NCBI GenBank assembly: GCA_900318665.1
Contig: ONLQ01000019.1
Span: 1-40,539 of the forward strand
From: an uncultured Bacteroidales bacterium
Lineage (GTDB): Bacteria; Bacteroidota; Bacteroidia; Bacteroidales; P3
Direction: 5' to 3'
Length of the DNA stretch: 40,539 nucleotides
In this document: positions 1-7,454 of the stretch, in pieces
Layout: each line of letters opens with the position of its first letter
Numbering within the stretch: position 1 is the stretch's first letter
Notes under the pieces: generated by a model
Databases searched by the model: none
Told to the model about the DNA's origin: nothing
Seen by the model: the letters and a program-made list of their open reading frames with translations, nothing else
Translations under genes and position numbers: made by a program

Positions 1-307
1 CGCTATCTCTTGTCTCATCTGTTTCAAATTCCTCTCGCCTTCCCTCTCGGACTCCCGTCCGTTTGTCGAAAGCGGGTGCAAAGATACAACCTTTTTTCTA
101 ACCGGCAAATTTATTTTCGGTTTTTTTTGAAACGCAAAACTTAATCTATTGATTTTTAACAATCACTATTGTAAATTATTTTTTTCTATGACTCTATCTA
201 CATCTGTTTTTTATGCCGCTGGCACACTCTTTTTTGGCAATTTTGAGAGTTTTTACAGAATCAATAAGTTTGCTCTGCGAGCGACATATGTGCGAACTCG
301 CTCTTTC
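1..307. other. Left-edge non-coding region
   Basis: No convincing gene is present. A short + strand open frame at 149-349 runs into the dihydrofolate reductase gene on the other strand and has no recognisable features. The only clear element is an outward-facing promoter at 79-109. The stretch downstream of folA (about 270-305) contains a small inverted repeat (GAGCGA at 279-284, TCGCTC at 298-303) but no T-tract, so it is not a classical terminator. Confidence 0.6.
79..109 (-). promoter_or_regulatory. Bacteroidota-type promoter reading out of the left edge
   Basis: Read on the minus strand, a -33 element TTTG (106-109) is followed after exactly 19 nt by the -7 element TATCTTTG (79-86). This is the consensus of the Bacteroidota housekeeping sigma factor. 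Transcription would start near position 72 and leave the window. The gene it serves is not visible. A leader without an early start codon would fit an rRNA operon or a gene with a long 5' UTR, but that is inference only. Confidence 0.7.
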
Positions 308-814
308 TTAGTCGTTTTTCCGAATATAAGTTGTATAATTATATGTTAGATTGGATTTTTCATCGACCGTTAATGGGGTCTGTTCTTGGACGAGGAATAC
401 GCCAGAATCAATTGAGGGGAAGAATGCATCGGCCTGGAATGAATGATGGACATGGGTAGCGTAGATGCGTTGTGTAAATGGAAGGAATGCTTCGTATATT
501 GATGAGCCACCTATAATGAACACCTCGTCGTCGGAAGGATAAGATGATATTAGTTCGAAGCATTGCTGCACAGACTGTACGACATCAACGCCTTCGTATT
601 GGAACGACGGATTATGGGTTAGAACGATGTTGCGCCGATTGGGGAGCGGTCGTTTAGGAAGGGAGTCGAATGTTCGACGTCCCATTATGACCGTATGTCC
701 GGTGGTTAGCGCCTTGAAACGTTTAAGGTCATCGCTGATGTGCCATAGGAGATTGTTGTTAAGGCCTATGGCTCGGTTGTTGTCGAGTGCTACTATTATT
801 GAAATTATGGGCAT
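308..814 (-). CDS. folA: Dihydrofolate reductase
   Basis: This 168-residue protein has the usual length and layout of bacterial DHFR, which reduces dihydrofolate to tetrahydrofolate with NADPH in the cytoplasm. The N-terminal strand ISIIVALDNNRAIG leads into the substrate loop LLWHISDDLKRFK, whose acidic residue after WHIS matches the catalytic Asp/Glu. VIMGRRTFDSLP is the NADPH-binding segment, and VFIIGGSSIYEAFL is the characteristic GG-x-x-(I/L)Y motif. It is the last gene of a tight minus-strand operon, 15 nt after hydF. The ATG at 814 gives the normal N-terminus. Confidence 0.95.
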   Translation of the reverse strand: MPIISIIVALDNNRAIGLNNNLLWHISDDLKRFKALTTGHTVIMGRRTFDSLPKRPLPNRRNIVLTHNPSFQYEGVDVVQSVQQCFELISSYPSDDEVFIIGGSSIYEAFLPFTQRIYATHVHHSFQADAFFPSIDSGVFLVQEQTPLTVDEKSNLTYNYTTYIRKND

Positions 815-829
815 TTTGAATAGTATTTT

Positions 830-2032
830 TTACTGAAACGATTTTATGGCACGCGGCAATATGCCAGTGAGATGGGCCAAGGCAAGTCCATAGTTAGTTA
901 CAGGCACTTGCGCACTAATGGCCGGGGAGAGTCGAGCATTGAGTTGCTGTGACGATATGACGCATCCTCCGCACTGGATTATCAACGCATATTCAGAAAC
1001 GGGGAATGCTAGCGATGAGAGTTTGGAGACTGCCTCGAATTGGAGTTGACGTCCAGTGCGAGCCGAAAGGAGTCGAGGCAGTTTCACACGGCCGATATCG
1101 CTACAAGTCACGGTATGCGAGCAACTTTCAAGCATGGCTACCCTATCGCCATCACGCAGACTGTCTATGGCGTTAAGTCCCGCTATATAATGGCGGAATG
1201 GTCCTTTGGCACGAGCGAGGATAATACTGAAACTTGTAAGCGGAATAGACTCCGGCACGATTTGTGCCACCTGCGAGAAAGCCTGGCTATCGGTAATGAC
1301 AAGGCTTGGTGGCGACGAGAGCGACCTCAATGTAGCAGAAAGTTGCGCAGGCTGGCATACTAAAGCGTTGGCATTAAGGTCAAGCAGGTTACGCAGCGTC
1401 TGCACTTGAGGAAGTATAAGACGTCCTTCGGGGGCAGACTCGTCGATGGGACAGACGAGCACCACCGTTTCGCCGGCACCGACAATACCTTCAAGCGCAT
1501 TTGGCACACGATAGGCAGACTCTGGAAGAGACAGACATATTTGCTCGACGAGTAGCAATAGCGCGTTGGAATCCGTCTGATTAAACAGAATGACCTCGTG
1601 GGCGTAACGATGCGAAATGTCGGAAAGCAAGTCCGCAGAAGGCGGAAATACGTCGGAAAGCGAATATATAATAATATAAGGTATATTGGCTCTTTCGCAC
1701 TGAGCCACGAGACTGGCTTCGGGCTGACCGAACTGCTGGTCGGAAAAAAGTATTAGCGCAAGCGATACCTCAGCAAGTTCGAGCATGGTTTTTTCGATGC
1801 GCTGCTGCCCCAAAGCGCTGTCATCGTCAATACCCGCCGTATCGACCCACACCACTGGGCCAACCCCAGTCAGTTCAAAAGTCTTGCGCACGGGGTCTGT
1901 GGTTGTTCCCGGCGTTGACGATACGATGGCCGTCTGCTGCCCCGTCAGGAGGTTGAGCAGGGTGCTTTTGCCACGGTTGCGTCGGCCGAAAATGCCGATG
2001 CGAGGCTTTGTGTCGTTGCCTTTAGGTGACAT
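830..2032 (-). CDS. hydF: [FeFe]-hydrogenase maturation GTPase HydF
   Basis: HydF is the GTPase scaffold that carries the 2Fe precursor of the hydrogenase H-cluster. The open frame extends further upstream to 2188, into the preceding gene. The ATG at 2032 gives a 400-residue product of family length, with the P-loop GRRNRGKS at residues 16-23 and the DTAG switch II motif at 64-67. The cluster-binding region reads C304-x-H306, then 46 residues, then Q353-C354-G-G-C357. The family motif is CxH-x(46-53)-HCxxC, so the His next to the cysteine pair is replaced by Gln here. The C-terminal VPVTNYGLALAHLTGIL is typical of HydF. HydE, HydG and the hydrogenase are not in the window. Confidence 0.93.
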   Translation of the reverse strand: MSPKGNDTKPRIGIFGRRNRGKSTLLNLLTGQQTAIVSSTPGTTTDPVRKTFELTGVGPVVWVDTAGIDDDSALGQQRIEKTMLELAEVSLALILFSDQQFGQPEASLVAQCERANIPYIIIYSLSDVFPPSADLLSDISHRYAHEVILFNQTDSNALLLLVEQICLSLPESAYRVPNALEGIVGAGETVVLVCPIDESAPEGRLILPQVQTLRNLLDLNANALVCQPAQLSATLRSLSSPPSLVITDSQAFSQVAQIVPESIPLTSFSIILARAKGPFRHYIAGLNAIDSLRDGDRVAMLESCSHTVTCSDIGRVKLPRLLSARTGRQLQFEAVSKLSSLAFPVSEYALIIQCGGCVISSQQLNARLSPAISAQVPVTNYGLALAHLTGILPRAIKSFQ

Positions 2033-2048
2033 TGGATGAAAAACGAGG

Positions 2049-3221
2049 CTATTTCTTATACACGAAATGCTCGCCACAGTCCATGACCATATAGGGAGGA
2101 TAGTGGAAATCGGGATTGCCCAGACGGTCCTTGCGGTTCCATAGTTCCCAGAAGCTCTCACGCTGCTGCACACGATGCCCCATCTCATTCTGATGGAGAG
2201 GCAGGAACAGAGGAGGATTCACAGCAGCACCACGAGTGCGCATAAGCGGTTCGAGGAAATATTGTATCAGGTTCCACGACGGAGCAATAATAATGTCGGG
2301 ACGAGGCCATACGGGCAGTTGGAGTTGAAGCGGAAGATTCTCGTTCTCACCTTGATTGATAAGCGTGAAGCCATCAAAATGGAGCATATAGGTATTATTG
2401 GGAATAGAGTCGTGGTCGCCAACTTCCTGAGCGCCGTGCAGCACACGGATGTCAATACCCGCCACGGTAATAGGATTAAACATAGTGCTTGTGATAGCCA
2501 CCACGCGCTGGTTGCTAAATCCCGGAAGAGTTTTGGCCGGAGAGATGATTGGTTTGCCCGCTTTGGCAACAGCCTCAAGAAGGAACGGAGTATAATGGTC
2601 CTGGTGTGGATGTGAGACAAAGATGGCGTCAATAGCGTTGGCTATAATGTCGGCCTCTTCCTTCGTTCCTTTCCAGCAGATGTCCATCGCAAAGGTTCGT
2701 TGACTGGTGCGGATAAAAGTACCCATATTGTAAACAAGGCAGATATCCACAGACCCACTGTCGGGAGCGGGCTGGCGCAACCAATCGAGAGCCATCTGAC
2801 GCGTAGAGGCGAGATAAGTATTGGTGGCCTTGTCGAAAGCCTGTTTTTCTTCGTCGGGAGTCTCCTTGGCACGATTGTTCACATGCAAGGGATAATCCAC
2901 CAGTCTTACTATATTGCGACGTATTACGGCATCCTGTTCGCCATCGTCTATGCGCGGAGGATACATCTCTTTGAGTTTTGCCACCACAGCGTGAGTCTCG
3001 GCAATCCAAGCGTAAGGCTGCTTGTCGGCAATCTTTTTCTGCTGTTTTAGAAAGTCTTTCAGTACTTTCTCGGCCTTGGTGCCCTTGGCCTGTTCTATGA
3101 ATTGCTCTGTAAAGCGGAACATGTGGGCGCGCAGGGTGTCATTCACTGCCGGACGCCAGTCGAAGGCCATTGCCGACGAGGCAAAAGCCACAAGGAGTAA
3201 AGATAGGAGTATTCTTTTCAT
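2049..3221 (-). CDS. Secreted metallo-beta-lactamase-fold protein
   Basis: This 390-residue protein begins with a signal peptide (MKRILLSLLLVAFASSAMA, cleavage before FDW), so it is probably periplasmic. A long N-terminal region of about 150 residues precedes the metal-binding motif HPHQDH (His204, His206, Asp208, His209), the signature of metallo-beta-lactamase-fold hydrolases. Later histidines in LHGAQEVGDHDS and LPLHQNEMGH could complete the metal site. The substrate cannot be told from the sequence, and it does not look like a classical beta-lactamase. It lies 6 nt after the nitroreductase gene and 16 nt before hydF in the same operon. Confidence 0.75.
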   Translation of the reverse strand: MKRILLSLLLVAFASSAMAFDWRPAVNDTLRAHMFRFTEQFIEQAKGTKAEKVLKDFLKQQKKIADKQPYAWIAETHAVVAKLKEMYPPRIDDGEQDAVIRRNIVRLVDYPLHVNNRAKETPDEEKQAFDKATNTYLASTRQMALDWLRQPAPDSGSVDICLVYNMGTFIRTSQRTFAMDICWKGTKEEADIIANAIDAIFVSHPHQDHYTPFLLEAVAKAGKPIISPAKTLPGFSNQRVVAITSTMFNPITVAGIDIRVLHGAQEVGDHDSIPNNTYMLHFDGFTLINQGENENLPLQLQLPVWPRPDIIIAPSWNLIQYFLEPLMRTRGAAVNPPLFLPLHQNEMGHRVQQRESFWELWNRKDRLGNPDFHYPPYMVMDCGEHFVYKK

Positions 3222-3227
3222 CTGTTA

Positions 3228-3872
3228 TTATTTATTGATTATCAATTCGTCTGATTTAATTTTTGGAACATAGTGAACACCACGTTCATCGCGATAGTAG
3301 GCCTGCGCCTCTCCGTCGTGAATACTCACCAATTCTATTTTCTCCGCTGGCTTGCCAATGGCAAGGAGCATTAGCGGCTCTATGGATAAATTAAGGCGCT
3401 CGCGAATAGCCTCACGATTAAAGGCACCGATTATCTGTCCCCCAAGTCCCATCTCCACGGCTTTGAGCAACATCGACTGCAACGCAATGCCGAGATCGAT
3501 ATCCACCATGCTGTCCTCCGCTTTTGTAGAGCAAACCACGATGAACGCCTCCGGCTCAGTGCCAGGAAACGGCAGATGCAGTTGAGGCAGTGCGGCTCCG
3601 AGTTTGATATTCTGAAGCACGAAATCGGCCTCGTCGCCTTTTGTCACAAGGCGGAAACGTAATGCCTGCTGGTTGCGTGCCGACGGAATACGAGAACACA
3701 CCGAAACAATGCGCCGCAGCATATCCTCGCTAACCACGAACGACTTATTGTAACCCCTATAACTGCGGTTACGCAGCAGCAACTCGTCCACCGTATGTCC
3801 AATGCGTTTCACCCTTACTTTTTGAGAGTTGAAAACCTCGTCGTAGCGTTTTTCAAGATAGTTGTCGGCCAT
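3228..3872 (-). CDS. Nitroreductase-family FMN oxidoreductase
   Basis: This 214-residue protein fits the nitroreductase fold, which binds FMN as a dimer and uses NAD(P)H. The segment LLLRNRSYRGYNKS corresponds to the family's N-terminal R-R-S-x-R FMN phosphate motif. RIPSARNQQALRFRLV is the P-S-x-x-N-x-Q motif. DIDLGIALQSMLLKAVEMGLGGQIIGAF is the conserved A-x-x-x-x-x-L-A-A-x-x-x-G-L-G region. The final about 30 residues carry a tail with no recognisable feature. The substrate is unknown. It sits 12 nt downstream of the T9SS-sorted protein gene in the same operon. Confidence 0.85.
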   Translation of the reverse strand: MADNYLEKRYDEVFNSQKVRVKRIGHTVDELLLRNRSYRGYNKSFVVSEDMLRRIVSVCSRIPSARNQQALRFRLVTKGDEADFVLQNIKLGAALPQLHLPFPGTEPEAFIVVCSTKAEDSMVDIDLGIALQSMLLKAVEMGLGGQIIGAFNREAIRERLNLSIEPLMLLAIGKPAEKIELVSIHDGEAQAYYRDERGVHYVPKIKSDELIINK

Positions 3873-3884
3873 GGCGGAAAAAGT

Positions 3885-4997
3885 CTATTTTGTATGAATA
3901 AACGACACCGAGCAGCTGCCGTCCGACACGATATAGGTGCCAGAAGGCAGACCCGACAGCGTAAAAACGCAACGCTCTCCCTCGGCATCAGCCGTCATAA
4001 CAATACGGCCATCAATGTCAAGCAGATAGACAATACTGCCATCTGCAACACCAACAACATTCAGCGTCTGCGAAGAAGGGTTAGGGTAAACCCGAAACAC
4101 CGGCTGCGATTGTGGCGCAACAGCCGACGTCGTCGAAGCCTGCGGTATGTCCACCACCCGCAGACGGGCTGAATCTGAAAAGCCCAATATCGAAAACGAC
4201 TCACTGCTGACATAGTAGCGCTGACCGTCAAGCGTGGCAACGCCCTCCGTCTGCGCAATCACACCGTCAAAATAATATTTCTGCATAGGGCAGGCCAGCA
4301 CATTCTCTGTTCCAAAGTTCTCTATCACAAACACAAACGGCTGCAGAAAAGGGCTATAGCCGCAAAGCACCAGACGACGCGTGCCAACATGCAACGAGGC
4401 ATCCGTCACAAGCCCGTCCACCGGTATTTCAGCAACAGCCGAAGCCACATAACGCCCCGGCACCTTAGGAACAGAATAAACCACCGACTGGTGCGACACC
4501 CACTGCTTAGAAAACAGCAGCAACGCCGTATCCGTAGCAACAACAGCTTCACAGTCAAAATCAGTATTCTGCGCCGCCGACTCAAACGACTGCTGGTCTG
4601 GATAGGCCAACCAAATCGTGTCCGGCACAATAGGCTCGGCGCTTCCCATCACCAACGCCTTATCATAACGAAGAATATGGAGGTCACGTCGTGTCCCCGC
4701 ATTATTGCCAACATCTGCAAGATACAGATATTCATCGTCCTGCGCCACAGCCTCCAAGTCAACAGCACGAGGCGCCACGGTCAATAGAGAGTCCGTAATA
4801 GCGGCATTCAGAGTATCAATAGAATATACAGTAACACATCCGTGGTCATTAGCCGACCAAAGGCTCCCATCATAAAAAAACAGCGACGACGAAGCGCCCA
4901 CACGCCCGTCTAGAGTGCCAAGAGTCTGAAATTGCAGTGTCTGTGCTGACAACGCGGATGTTGCAAACAATAATACAATGATAACGATGCGTTTCAT
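3885..4997 (-). CDS. Secreted protein with C-terminal type IX secretion sorting domain
   Basis: The ATG at 4997 gives a clean signal peptide (MKRIVIIVLLFATSALSAQ); a longer frame reaches 5027 but adds a polar stretch before it. The mature part of about 280 residues is rich in short beta strands (LYLADVGNN, LHILRYDK) and looks like a beta-propeller-type surface protein. The last about 75 residues start with FRVYPNPSSQTLNV and continue with VYLLDIDGRIV and LPSGTYIV. This is the classical Por/T9SS type A sorting signature, so the protein is predicted to cross the outer membrane by type IX secretion. It is the first gene of the operon that ends with folA. Function is unknown. Confidence 0.85.
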   Translation of the reverse strand: MKRIVIIVLLFATSALSAQTLQFQTLGTLDGRVGASSSLFFYDGSLWSANDHGCVTVYSIDTLNAAITDSLLTVAPRAVDLEAVAQDDEYLYLADVGNNAGTRRDLHILRYDKALVMGSAEPIVPDTIWLAYPDQQSFESAAQNTDFDCEAVVATDTALLLFSKQWVSHQSVVYSVPKVPGRYVASAVAEIPVDGLVTDASLHVGTRRLVLCGYSPFLQPFVFVIENFGTENVLACPMQKYYFDGVIAQTEGVATLDGQRYYVSSESFSILGFSDSARLRVVDIPQASTTSAVAPQSQPVFRVYPNPSSQTLNVVGVADGSIVYLLDIDGRIVMTADAEGERCVFTLSGLPSGTYIVSDGSCSVSFIHTK

Positions 4998-5024
4998 GTG
5001 ATGACATCGATTTTTAGAATATTG

Positions 5025-5032
5025 CAAATTTA
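5025..5032 (-). promoter_or_regulatory. Possible -7 element for the 4997-308 operon
   Basis: TAAATTTG on the minus strand matches TAnnTTTG and lies about 28 nt upstream of the chosen ATG at 4997, giving a short 5' UTR. No good TTTG -33 box is visible at the expected distance, so support is partial. Confidence 0.35.
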
Positions 5033-5062
5033 CATGAATTTCCCGACATAGACATAAGACTT

Positions 5063-5095
5063 ATGATAAACGTCCTTTTTAACAGGACTTATCAT
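5063..5095. repeat. Bulged inverted repeat in the divergent intergenic region
   Basis: ATGATAA (5063-5069) and GTCC (5072-5075) pair with GGAC (5085-5088) and TTATCAT (5089-5095), giving 11 pairs with a 2-nt bulge and a 9-nt loop. It sits between two divergent genes, so a terminator role is unlikely. It may be an operator or a structured leader. Confidence 0.5.
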
Positions 5096-5270
5096 TAATG
5101 TTTTTGAGGATTACCATTAGGGGAATTACGGTATCTCTATTGCCGACAACACATAATTTGACTATTTCGTTAAAAACAATCATCTGCACAAAAAACATCA
5201 AAATATATTTTCTCTTTTGTTGTTATATATATGGTTTTCTGTAATATTAGTCTGCAACCATTAAAAATAG

Positions 5271-6014
5271 ATGAAGAAACGGAACTCGCTTTCTCGGACT
5301 GCACAACGCGGATATCTTTATCTGGCGCTCATCCTCGTGATTGTGGTCGTACTCGTGGCGTGGCCTGCGCCAGAGAGCGAGCCTATACCGCCCGAAGAGA
5401 CAACAATGGTTTCCAACAGCGACAGCACACAATATCAACGGAATGGGAATTATAACTACCATCGTTCCTATAAGCGCAACACAAAAGACAACAACAATCC
5501 ATTCAGCCACGACAATACCACAACTCGTCCATACTACAAACACGACAGCATCAAATACGACACGCAACGTTTCTTCCCAAAACGGAAACCACTGAAAGTT
5601 GACATCAACACTGCAGACACTCTCACCCTTCAACTGCTCCACGGCATAGGCCCAGCCTACGCACGCCGCATTGTCAAATATCGCAACCGTCTGGGCGGTT
5701 TCGTAGCCAAAGAACAGATTTTAGAAGTCTATGGCATGACGCCCGAACTCTATCACCATATCGAGACCCACCTTACAATAAGCGACAGCATAACACGCAT
5801 AAATATCAACCAGATAGGATTAAAACAATTGGTAAAGCACCCATATATAGACTATTATCAAGCACGCGACGTGATAGCCTACCGCAACAAAGGCCATCGA
5901 TATAATTCGTGCGACGATTTGCGCCTCGTCATTTCTATGGACGACAGCACGATAGCACAACTCTGCCCATACCTCGACTTTGGCAGCGAAACACCATCAG
6001 TGGCCGTCGAATAA
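5271..6014 (+). CDS. ComEA-like membrane-anchored helix-hairpin-helix protein
   Basis: This 247-residue protein has a short basic N-terminus and one transmembrane segment (YLYLALILVIVVVLVAW). A polar, Asn/Thr-rich linker of about 80 residues follows, then two ComEA-type helix-hairpin-helix units. The first reads VDINTADTLTLQLLHGIGPAYARRIVKY (shown as VDINTADT...GIGPAYARRIV). The second starts ININQIGLKQLVKHPYI and contains YYQARDVIAYRNK. ComEA binds DNA during uptake in transformable bacteria. Anchored HhH proteins of this form are common in Bacteroidota, where a competence role is not established. DNA binding outside the inner membrane is the best guess. Confidence 0.8.
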   Translation: MKKRNSLSRTAQRGYLYLALILVIVVVLVAWPAPESEPIPPEETTMVSNSDSTQYQRNGNYNYHRSYKRNTKDNNNPFSHDNTTTRPYYKHDSIKYDTQRFFPKRKPLKVDINTADTLTLQLLHGIGPAYARRIVKYRNRLGGFVAKEQILEVYGMTPELYHHIETHLTISDSITRININQIGLKQLVKHPYIDYYQARDVIAYRNKGHRYNSCDDLRLVISMDDSTIAQLCPYLDFGSETPSVAVE

Positions 6015-6127
6015 TGTATCTGCACGATGCGCGCCACGCATTGTTTACAAACACACAACCATTTAACATTCAACCAATAGTATTTCTTATAAACAACCAG
6101 AGCCACACTCGTAAGCAAAACATTTAG

Positions 6128-6135
6128 TACCTTTG
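6128..6135 (+). promoter_or_regulatory. -7 promoter element upstream of rimM
   Basis: TACCTTTG matches the TAnnTTTG -7 element. A start near 6141 would leave a 5' UTR of about 20 nt before the ATG at 6160 and would exclude the upstream in-frame TTG at 6133. No clear TTTG -33 box is visible. Confidence 0.5.
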
Positions 6136-6159
6136 CACGCGAAACGAATACTGCGCAGT

Positions 6160-6684
6160 ATGACCAAAGAAGAATGCTATCAACTGGGGAAAATCACCAA
6201 ACCTTTCGGGTTCAAAGGGCAAGTAATCTTTTTCCTTGATGTTGACGACCCTACGGCCTACGAAGACCTCGACAGCGCTTTCGTGGAGGTGAAAGGCTCA
6301 CTCGTGCCTTATTTCTTCAAAATCACAAACCTAAACGGCAACAAAGCAACAGTGCAGTTTGACGACCTGACCATTGAGCAGGCACAATCGCTCGTCGGCT
6401 GCGACCTATATTTACCTCTCTCACTGCTTCCAGAACTGACAGGCAATCAATTTTATTTTCACGAAGTTGCAGGTTTCCGCGTCATCGACAGCCTTCATGG
6501 CGACATTGGCACAATCAAGACCGTCATCGACTATCCTGCACAGCCACTCTTCCAAATTTTCAAAGACGAGACCGAAATACTAATTCCGGTAGTTGACCCC
6601 GTCATAGAGCGCCTGGACCGCGAAAACAAGACCATATATATTAATGCGCCTAAAGGTCTGATAGAATTATATTTGGGCAATTAG
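6160..6684 (+). CDS. rimM: Ribosome maturation factor RimM
   Basis: RimM assists maturation of the 16S rRNA 3' domain in the 30S subunit. The 174-residue product has the usual length. The N-terminal domain carries YQLGKITKPFGFKGQV, the family signature for the G-K-I-x-x-x-x-G-x-x-G core. The C-terminal PRC-barrel part includes FYFHEVAGFRVID, LHGDIGTI and LIPVVDPVIERLDRENKTIYI. The frame opens at a TTG (6133), but that codon lies inside the -7 promoter element, so the ATG at 6160 is chosen. In many genomes rimM neighbours trmD or rpsP; here it stands alone. Confidence 0.93.
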   Translation: MTKEECYQLGKITKPFGFKGQVIFFLDVDDPTAYEDLDSAFVEVKGSLVPYFFKITNLNGNKATVQFDDLTIEQAQSLVGCDLYLPLSLLPELTGNQFYFHEVAGFRVIDSLHGDIGTIKTVIDYPAQPLFQIFKDETEILIPVVDPVIERLDRENKTIYINAPKGLIELYLGN

Positions 6685-6707
6685 TTGGAAAGCAAAAAAT
6701 GTTAAAA

Positions 6708-6739
6708 TTTGTAAATAACATAATTGTTTGCTACCTTTG
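6708..6739 (+). promoter_or_regulatory. Promoter of the DksA/TraR-family gene
   Basis: TTTG (6708-6711) is followed after 20 nt by TACCTTTG (6732-6739), a full match to the Bacteroidota consensus. Initiation near 6746 would give a 5' UTR of about 60 nt before the ATG at 6809. Confidence 0.75.
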
Positions 6740-6808
6740 CCACAAATATATAGCACCTAAAAAACGCTTTTCAACAAGTAAATAATAACCCCAAAAAACA
6801 TATCCATC

Positions 6809-7237
6809 ATGGAAACACCGAGCACACAGCAAGAGAAAACAAAATACTCGGACGAGGAACTCCAGATGTTTAAAGAGTTGATACTAAAGAAAATCGAGGA
6901 AGCCAAACGCAATCTCGAACTTCTGAACCAAGCCGTGGCTGGCAGCGAGAACGACGTTCGCGACACCTCGCACACCATTATGACCATTGACGACGGCCAA
7001 GAAGTTCTCGCAAAAGAAGAGAACTCGAAACTTGCCGCTCGCCAGATGCGTTTTATAAAGGACCTCGAAGCCGCACTGATACGCATAGAAAACAGAACCT
7101 ACGGCATCTGCCGCATCACAGGCAGACTCATACCCAAAGAGCGTCTGATGATAGTGCCGCACGCCACAACCACGGTGGAAGGCAAAAACATGCAGAACGC
7201 AACGAAAAAAGCAGTCGCCCCCAAGCCTATTGTGTAA
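6809..7237 (+). CDS. DksA/TraR-family protein lacking the full zinc-finger cysteines
   Basis: This 142-residue protein has the long N-terminal coiled-coil helices (ELILKKIEEAKRNLELLNQAV and onwards) that DksA-type factors insert into the RNA polymerase secondary channel. The C-terminal globular part starts ALIRIENRTYGICRITGRLIPKERL, the usual YG-x-C-x-x-x-G signature. Only one cysteine is present in this region, where canonical DksA has four zinc ligands; zinc-free versions are common in Bacteroidota. An own promoter precedes it and a terminator follows. A role in stringent or growth-rate control is inferred from the family. Confidence 0.85.
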   Translation: METPSTQQEKTKYSDEELQMFKELILKKIEEAKRNLELLNQAVAGSENDVRDTSHTIMTIDDGQEVLAKEENSKLAARQMRFIKDLEAALIRIENRTYGICRITGRLIPKERLMIVPHATTTVEGKNMQNATKKAVAPKPIV

Positions 7238-7316
7238 CCCATCGACCATGCGTCGCACGATGAAAAAGACGATTGCCACGCACCTTTCACTTTAACCATA
7301 CGCCACGATAGGGGTC

Positions 7317-7357
7317 CGAACAACAATGTCGGCACCGCTATTGTTGGTTGTTTTTTT
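7317..7357 (+). terminator. Rho-independent terminator after the DksA-like gene
   Basis: CAACAAT (7321-7327) pairs with ATTGTTG (7340-7346), extended outward with one mismatch, and is followed by a run of seven T at 7351-7357. It separates the DksA-like gene from the decarboxylase operon. Confidence 0.7.
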
Positions 7358-7454
7358 GGAAAATCCAGCAAACAAAAGATACATACAACAAACGATTTTT
7401 ATCTCACCAGAGCATAAAAACGTTTAACCAACATACAAACAAAAATCCATTGAT

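Noticed and set aside
149-349. Small + strand ORF of 66 codons at the left edge
   Set aside because: AT-rich, overlaps the end of folA on the other strand, and has no domain or homology pattern.
2033-2188. Upstream extension of the HydF frame
   Set aside because: It overlaps the MBL-fold gene, is not HydF-like, and ATG 2032 gives the standard N-terminus right before the P-loop.
6133-6159. TTG start for RimM
   Set aside because: The codon lies inside the TACCTTTG promoter element, upstream of the likely transcription start.
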